Origin: a bacterium
Lineage (GTDB): Bacteria; JACRDZ01; JAJRWM01
NCBI GenBank assembly: GCA_024276815.1
Contig: JAJRWM010000172.1
Coordinates: forward strand, 1 to 28,673
DNA length: 28,673 nt
Direction: 5' to 3'
In this document: one piece after another, positions 24,271 to 28,673 of the stretch
Layout of the letters: the number at the start of each line of letters is the position of its first letter
How positions within the stretch are numbered: the first letter of the stretch is position 1
Program-made: the position numbers and the translations under genes
The notes under the pieces: generated by a model
What the model was told of the DNA's origin: nothing
Database searches by the model: none
What the model saw: only the letters and a program-made list of their open reading frames with translations

Positions 24271-24990
24271 TCATCCTTCCCCTTCTTCCCGGAAACGTTC
24301 AAAAACAATTTCCACTCGTCGATTTTTGGCCCGGTTCGCCTTGGTGTCATTAGGAGCGATGTGATGCAGGTCGCCATAGCTCACCACCGTCAAACGCGGA
24401 GCGATTATCGGTTCCCGCTCAATAAAGTAGCGCACCACAGCGCTTGCCCGGCCGGCCGCCAACTCCCAATTATTACTGGGAAAACGCTCGGTGCTGGCGG
24501 GAACCCGCGCCGCGTGCCCCTCCACCCTGACCAGGTTGGGGAAGCTGGCTATCAACTCGGCCAGCCTTATCAACAAAGGCTTGGCGGCGTCCCGGATCCT
24601 AGTGCTGTTCGGTTCAAAGAGCAGGCTGCTGGCCACCATTACGACCAGTCCCCTCTTGTCGAGCACAACCGCGGCTTCAGACTCCATATTCATATTTTTA
24701 AGCTCTTCTTACAGCCGGAAAGCGGCTCCCTGGAGTTCCATATAGGTTTGCTCGCCCTTGCTCTCCCTCGAATGCGGGGAAGTGCCGTCAACCAGTAATT
24801 GTTCGCCGCCGCTCAGCACTCCCAAAGCGCCTTTCAAGGAAACCACGACTTTGCTGAACTTGGAGGCGTTAACCGAAGAAAAGGAAAAGAGCAGGATAAA
24901 GAAGGTCAGCAGCAACGACATCATGTCTCCGTAAGTAACCAGCCATCCAGGGAGTCCGGCGGGACAAACGTGTTTATTTTTCTTGGCCAT
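24271..24990 (-). pseudogene. motB: Flagellar stator protein MotB, interrupted by an in-frame TAA
   Basis: MotB anchors the proton-driven stator to peptidoglycan. Residues 1-93 are read normally: a short cytoplasmic lead, a membrane helix GDMMSLLLTFFILLFSFSS with the proton-carrying Asp at 22, and the plug/linker region. A TAA at 24709-24711 then stops translation. The frame continues directly (EELKNMNMESEAAVVLDKRG) through an OmpA-like domain (WELAAGRASAVVRYFIE, APNDTKANRAKNRRVEIVFE) to TGA at 24271. The whole is 239 residues, the usual length. ATG 24693 with AGAAGAG upstream could restart translation, but such a peptide would lack the membrane anchor. Upstream motA is intact. Confidence 0.88.
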
Positions 24991-24996
24991 AGCGAT

Positions 24997-25791
24997 TTAA
25001 GCTCCTTCCTCCGCCAGTTCCTCTTCAGCGGATTTCGCGCCTTTCCTGACGCTGGGCGGTAAGAACGCCTTCAATTTCTCTTCAATAATCCTCGGATTAT
25101 TCCCGGCCTGGATAGATAACAGACCTTCAATAATTACTTCCTTCATTAATATTTCCTCAGCGTTACGAACCTCCAGCTTGTTTTTAAACGGTATCAGGAC
25201 AACATTGGCGAGAAAAGCTCCATAGAAGGTGGTCAAAAGAGCGACAGCCATACCGGGGCCGATTGCCGCCGGATCATCCAGTTTACTCAGCATCTGGATC
25301 AAGCCGATCAAGGTGCCGATCATCCCCATGGCCGGAGCGGCGTCGGACATTTTCGACAGTAAATTCTGCCCGTCGCGGTGCCGGGTTTCCAGGAAAGACA
25401 GATCCGTTTCGAGGATATCCTGCACCAGTTCCGGATCGGTGCCGTCAACCACCAGCTGCAAACCGCTTTTCAAAAACGGCTCAGTGACTTCCGACGAAGC
25501 GTCTTCCAGAGCCAGCAGACCCTCCCGCCGGGCTTTTTCGGCAAAAGTGATGATCGTCGGGATAATCTCGCTCGCGGAAAACTTTTTCGCTTTGAAAACC
25601 CGGCTGATCACCCCTATGGCGCTGGCGAGTTGAACGGTGGAACTACTGATCATCGTTGTCGCGACAGTTCCCCCGATAACGATCAGAATGGAAGGAACAT
25701 CAATAAAACCGCCTGGCGAACCGCCAGAAACAATAGCCAGCGCAAACAGAACCAGCGCGAACACGATCCCCGCAATGCTTATAATATCCAT
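24997..25791 (-). CDS. motA: Flagellar stator protein MotA
   Basis: 264 residues with four membrane helices: SIAGIVFALVLFALAIVSGG, VPSILIVIGGTVATTMISSS, PAMGMIGTLIGLIQMLSKL and MAVALLTTFYGAFLANVVLI. A large cytoplasmic loop (75-150) holds charged residues that contact FliG. The conserved Pro in AAPAMGMIGT and in LIPFKNK are in place. It forms the stator channel with MotB. ATG 25791 has AGGA six bases upstream, 3 bp after flbD. The motA stop lies 6 bp before the motB start. Confidence 0.97.
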   Translation of the reverse strand: MDIISIAGIVFALVLFALAIVSGGSPGGFIDVPSILIVIGGTVATTMISSSTVQLASAIGVISRVFKAKKFSASEIIPTIITFAEKARREGLLALEDASSEVTEPFLKSGLQLVVDGTDPELVQDILETDLSFLETRHRDGQNLLSKMSDAAPAMGMIGTLIGLIQMLSKLDDPAAIGPGMAVALLTTFYGAFLANVVLIPFKNKLEVRNAEEILMKEVIIEGLLSIQAGNNPRIIEEKLKAFLPPSVRKGAKSAEEELAEEGA

Positions 25792-25794
25792 TGT

Positions 25795-26007
25795 TTATCC
25801 TATCTCCTGCCGTTTAATAGTTATTAACTTCATTGTTTGCCGCTTATATTCAATAATCATTTTAACGAGTTCTTCCGGGGTTTCAGACACCACCAGTTTT
25901 TTTTCGTTAGTCAGGTTAATTACTGTATCCGGCGTGCTTTCAATCATGTAGATCATTTCAGCGTTGACATAAAATTGCGTTTGGTTGAACCGCGTTACCT
26001 TAATCAT
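25795..26007 (-). CDS. flbD: Flagellar protein FlbD (swarming/motility-associated)
   Basis: 70 residues matching FlbD: MIKVTRFNQTQFYVNAEMIY, TPDTVINLTNEKKLVVSETP. It is a conserved small flagellar operon protein between flgE and motA in Gram-positives; B. subtilis SwrD is the homologue and promotes full motor torque. It is intact. ATG 26007 has GGAG seven bases before it. A GC-rich hairpin lies in the gap upstream. Confidence 0.92.
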   Translation of the reverse strand: MIKVTRFNQTQFYVNAEMIYMIESTPDTVINLTNEKKLVVSETPEELVKMIIEYKRQTMKLITIKRQEIG

Positions 26008-26031
26008 AATACGACTCCACGTAATTCCCCG

Positions 26032-26062
26032 CCCGGGGCGGGGCTTTCACCACCGCCCCGGG
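26032..26062 (-). repeat. GC-rich 10-bp hairpin between flgE and flbD
   Basis: CCCGGGGCGG (26032-26041) is complementary to CCGCCCCGGG (26053-26062), with an 11-base loop. It is perfect over ten base pairs and all G/C. On the minus strand no T-run follows, so it is not a standard intrinsic terminator. An mRNA end-stabilising or attenuating structure between hook and stator genes is more likely. Confidence 0.6.
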
Positions 26063-26079
26063 ACACCGCTAATTAACTC

Positions 26080-27779
26080 TTACCTTTTCAGGTTCATCAA
26101 CTCCTGAAGCATCTGATCCGAAGTCGTGATTGTTTTGGCGTTGGCCTGGAATCCCCTCTGCGCGATAATCATACTGGTAAACTCGTTGGCCAGATCCACA
26201 TTGGACATTTCCAGGAAGCCGGCGGCAACACTGCCAAGACCGGGACTTGCCGGCACGACAACTTCAGCGATCCCCGAGTTTGACGTAGCGTCAAACATCG
26301 TCTCGCCAACCTTCTCCAGCCCCTGGTTGTTGACAAACCGGGCCAGGGCCACCTGGCCAATAGCCTGGTTAAGACCGTTAGAGAAAAAACCGGTTACCGT
26401 ACCACTGACATCGATATCGAAGCTTTCCAGCACTCCCATGGCGTAACCATCCTGGTTTTGGCGGCGGTCGTGAAATCAGAGGCAAACTGCGTTACCCCGT
26501 TAATCAGCACGCCGTTGCCGTCAAAGTTAGGAGTTATCGACACCGGATCGGCTCCCGGCGGACTAAAGGTCATCGGGCCGCCGGTGCTCGAAATGAGCAG
26601 GCCGTTGGCGCCGAAAGTCAGCGTCCCGGTATTACCGGCCAGGGTTGAGGCGGCGGCATCAGTGGTCGGCAGATTGGCCTCCCAGTTCCAGACATTGTCC
26701 GTTGAGGTCTTGGTAAAGACGACCGTCAGGTTATGTTCCGTTCCCAGGCTGTCGTAAGTGATAATCGAGGTCTGGTGATTAGCGACCCTTAACGTGGAAG
26801 TCGCCAGGTTGTCGTCGATATTCATCACCCCGTTGGCGATGCTGAAGACTCCATTGAAGTTGGTAATTGGATTGGCCCCGGTATCCAGCGCGGTGATACT
26901 CACATCGAGCTGCGCGGCGCCGGCTCCCGTCGGGTTACTGATAGTCAGGCTGCCGGTCGACGAGATCGAGACCTGGGCGGTTGTCGAAACGGATTGCAGC
27001 ACAGACTCTATTTCGTCCGCCAGGCCGGATAAAGTCGCGAATTGGCCATCGCCCGCGGTTCCGTCAGCGTTGGCCACCGTTAAAGTCGTGAAGCTAGCCG
27101 GGGTTGAGGCGTCGGCGTCAACCCTGATCTGACTGCCAATGCTCAGATTCAGGTTAATCCCGGCGTTATTGGTCAGTTCAATCGCCAGATCGTCAACGCT
27201 GGCGGCGGTCTGCCCCAAAGCCGCGGAGTCAAGATTGCAGGCGTACCTGATCGAAGTGGTCGAGCGGGCGTTCAGTTTTTGCCCCTGGACGATCTCCAGG
27301 TCGCCGATGGGCTGACTGGTATCCACCCGTGAAGCGCCGGTTGACGAATCAATAATGATATCCGACCAGCCCTGCACGGCGTAGCCGTTAGCGCTGCTGA
27401 CCAGCGTTTGGGCGGCGTCCAGGGTAAACGTGCCGGCCCTGGTATAATGGGTGGAAAGACCGTCCCGCAAGATAAAAAACCCTTCTCCGTCAATCGCCAG
27501 GTCAGTTAAATTGGAGGTTGACTCCAACCCGCCCTGGTTAAAAATATTGTCAATACTGGCAATTTTCATTCCTAATCCTACCTGTTTGGGATTAATCCCG
27601 CCGCGGTCACCCTGGGGGGCCGAGGCTCCCTGGATCGTCTGTGAAATAACGTCCTGAAAAGTGACCCGGCCCTGTTTAAAACCATACGTGTTAACGTTAG
27701 CGATATTGTTCCCGATAACGTCCATCTTGACCTGGTGGTTACGTAACCCACTCACGCCAGAAAAGAGCGAACGCATCAT
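26080..27779 (-). pseudogene. flgE: Flagellar hook protein FlgE, broken by a 1-base deletion
   Basis: FlgE builds the hook. The N-terminal part (27779 to about 26455) is read well: MMRSLFSGVSGLRNHQVKMD, IGNNIANVNTYGFKQGRVTF, then variable hook domains with Thr, Ser and Asp-rich repeats. At about residue 442, near 26454-26459, the frame shifts: the bases AAAACCAGG need one more C to give K-T-Q-D-G-Y-A-M-G. The other frame then continues with FlgE-like sequence ([60 protein letters not shown]) to the stop at 26080. The whole length is 1,700 bases; adding one gives 566 residues. As sequenced, a 461-residue product with an out-of-frame tail results. ATG 27779 has AGGAGG ten bases upstream. Confidence 0.88.
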
Positions 27780-27810
27780 GGTTTGTTGACCTCCTACCTT
27801 TTATTTTCCC

Positions 27811-27861
27811 GTCGCGTCAGTCAATCAGCGACTTCAGGCTTCCTCATAGAGGTCCAGCCTG
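27811..27861 (-). promoter_or_regulatory. Two tandem hairpins in the flgE leader
   Basis: Upstream of flgE, CAGGCT (27835-27840) pairs with AGCCTG (27856-27861), with an inner CCTC/GAGG stem. Nearer flgE, GTCGC (27811-27815) pairs with GCGAC (27828-27832). They lie 32-82 bp before the flgE start. They may form an mRNA leader that tunes hook expression, or may be chance. I see no known riboswitch motif and no T-run. Confidence 0.35.
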
Positions 27862-27880
27862 TGTTCCTTCCACCGTGTGT

Positions 27881-28254
27881 CTAGGCGATTACCGCGCTGT
27901 CAATATTGGTAAAGACACTGTCTTTGCGGCCTTCGCCCGAAAGAGCCGTAATCACGGTTTTGTTGGCCACGCTGACCACAAAAGCCAGGTCGTCCACCAT
28001 GATCAGCGACTGGCGGGCTCCTTTGGCCGCGGCTTGTTTCACAGCATTCTCCAGCCGGCCCACCGTTTGATTGTTCAGGTTAACCGAGCGTTGCTCCAAC
28101 CGGTTCCGGGCGTGAGCGCTGAACTTTAATTTTGATCAGCCAGTTGACCTCGCAGAACATCCTGGAAAGACACGGCCGGTTTAGCGCTTTGTCTGGCGAC
28201 CCCGCCGCCTTGCCTCAAAGGATTAATCTTGTTTTGGTCTATTCGGTTCACCAT
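27881..28254 (-). pseudogene. Flagellar operon protein (TIGR02530 type), broken by a 1-base deletion
   Basis: A conserved small protein between flgD and flgE in Gram-positives, of unknown role. It starts at ATG 28254 (MVNRIDQNKINPLRQ), 1 bp after the flgD stop. It reads 42 residues to VSFQDVLRGQLADQN and a TAA at 28126. The typical C-terminal domain (KFSAHARNRLEQRSVNL, QAAAKGARQSLIMVDDLAFV, VFTNIDSAVIA) is in the -1 frame. Adding one A to the run of four at 28130-28133 gives ADQKLKFSAHARNRLEQ and a 124-residue protein. The 374-bp gene length is one short of a multiple of three, consistent with a missing base. The ribosome binding site AGGAGG is about 14 bases upstream. Confidence 0.85.
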
Positions 28255-28255
28255 T

Positions 28256-28673
28256 TTATTGGCCACTTCCTCCTGAAATTCTGCTGACGCCGCTGAACGC
28301 CAGTTCATCCTTGCCGATAACCAGAACCGGCAAACCGCTTTCAAAACGAACGGCGTCCACTTTACCGGACACCTCATAGCCGCCCGCGGTAATCCCGGCG
28401 ACCTCCTTGCCGATCAGGCTGACCGCCTGATAGCGCTGGTCATTCAAGGCGGCCACGTTCAGGTATTCGGAAAGATTCTTATTCATGTTCTGCATCTGTT
28501 CGAGAGAGCTGAATTGCGCCATCTGGGCAATAAAATCCTGGTTGTCCATGGGCGAGAGCGGATCCTGATATTTAAGTTGTTGAGTAAGCAACAACAAGAA
28601 TTCATCCTTGCCCAACTCTTTATTCGCCGCGGCAATCGGTTCCTGCTGATTACCATAATTCGCCGCCGTTTTA
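28256..28673 (-). CDS. flgD: Flagellar hook assembly protein FlgD (5' end beyond window)
   Basis: FlgD is the scaffold for hook assembly. The frame is open from the window edge to TAA at 28256. The first 19 or so residues (K-T-A-A-N-Y-G-N-Q-Q-E-P-I-A-A-A-N-K-E) are variable. The core LGKDEFLLLLTQQLKYQDPL is followed by SPMDNQDFIAQMAQFSSLEQ. The C-terminal part is short (SLIGKEVAGITAGGYEVSGK ... DELAFSGVSRISGG), the form usual in Bacillus and Clostridia (about 140 residues). TTG 28615 is an internal codon, not a convincing start. It is intact in the visible part. Confidence 0.93.
   Translation of the reverse strand, partial: KTAANYGNQQEPIAAANKELGKDEFLLLLTQQLKYQDPLSPMDNQDFIAQMAQFSSLEQMQNMNKNLSEYLNVAALNDQRYQAVSLIGKEVAGITAGGYEVSGKVDAVRFESGLPVLVIGKDELAFSGVSRISGGSGQ

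Noticed and set aside
14210-24711. Reassignment of TAA as a sense codon, to explain the in-frame stops
   Set aside because: TAA is the normal terminator of at least eight intact genes in the window.
28126-28137. Programmed -1 frameshift in the TIGR02530 gene
   Set aside because: No canonical slippery heptamer or downstream structure; one missing A explains it better.

Overview
This window looks like a Bacillota (Clostridia or Desulfotomaculia-like) chromosome segment. The reasons are the gene order (flgE-flbD-motA-motB-fliL-fliM-fliY-fliO-P-Q-R-flhB-flhA-flhF-flhG-che-sigD), a FliY with CheC-like domains in place of plain FliN, the CheC/CheD adaptation pair, a FapA (DUF342) gene beside SigD, a stand-alone FlhB C-terminal protein, strong AGGAGG-type ribosome binding sites and frequent TTG/GTG starts. 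Every gene I can support lies on the minus strand, so transcription runs from the right edge to the left. The genus cannot be fixed from sequence alone.

Layout in the direction of transcription: (1) 28.67-25.8 kb, hook genes: flgD (cut by the window edge), a flagellar operon protein of the TIGR02530 type, flgE, flbD. (2) 25.8-22.9 kb, stator and switch: motA, motB, fliL, fliM, fliY. (3) 21.7-16.1 kb, flagellar export gate: fliO, fliP, fliQ, fliR, flhB, flhA. (4) 16.1-14.0 kb, placement and number control: flhF, flhG. (5) 14.0-11.0 kb, chemotaxis adaptation: cheB, cheR, cheC, cheD, without cheA, cheW or cheY. (6) 11.0-9.7 kb, a two-helix membrane protein and the flagellar sigma factor. (7) 9.6-6.2 kb, FapA and four small unrecognised genes. 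(8) 6.2-3.4 kb, a galT-like gene, a FliK-like gene and the FlhB-like gene flhX, the last two separated by a 243-bp non-coding spacer with a strong hairpin. (9) 3.4 kb to the left edge, a DnaK plus J-domain/HEAT-repeat pair, a ComFB-family gene and hisH (cut by the window edge). Genes are packed with gaps of a few bases or stop/start overlaps, so most of the window is probably one or a few long operons: hook, motor, export, positioning, chemotaxis, sigma factor.

The main anomaly is that four conserved flagellar genes are broken in this sequence. motB and flhG each carry an in-frame TAA. flgE and the TIGR02530 gene each lack one base, and adding one base restores full-length family-like proteins. 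A fifth locus (7046-6234) has two same-frame ORFs separated by one TAA. Neighbouring export, switch, chemotaxis, chaperone and metabolic genes read through intact. Either the flagellum is decaying in this lineage, or the assembly carries errors. TAA is a normal terminator of at least eight intact genes here, so codon reassignment is unlikely. No RNA genes, insertion sequences or CRISPR arrays were seen. Apart from the 243-bp spacer at 3645-3887, non-coding gaps are about 113 bp or shorter.
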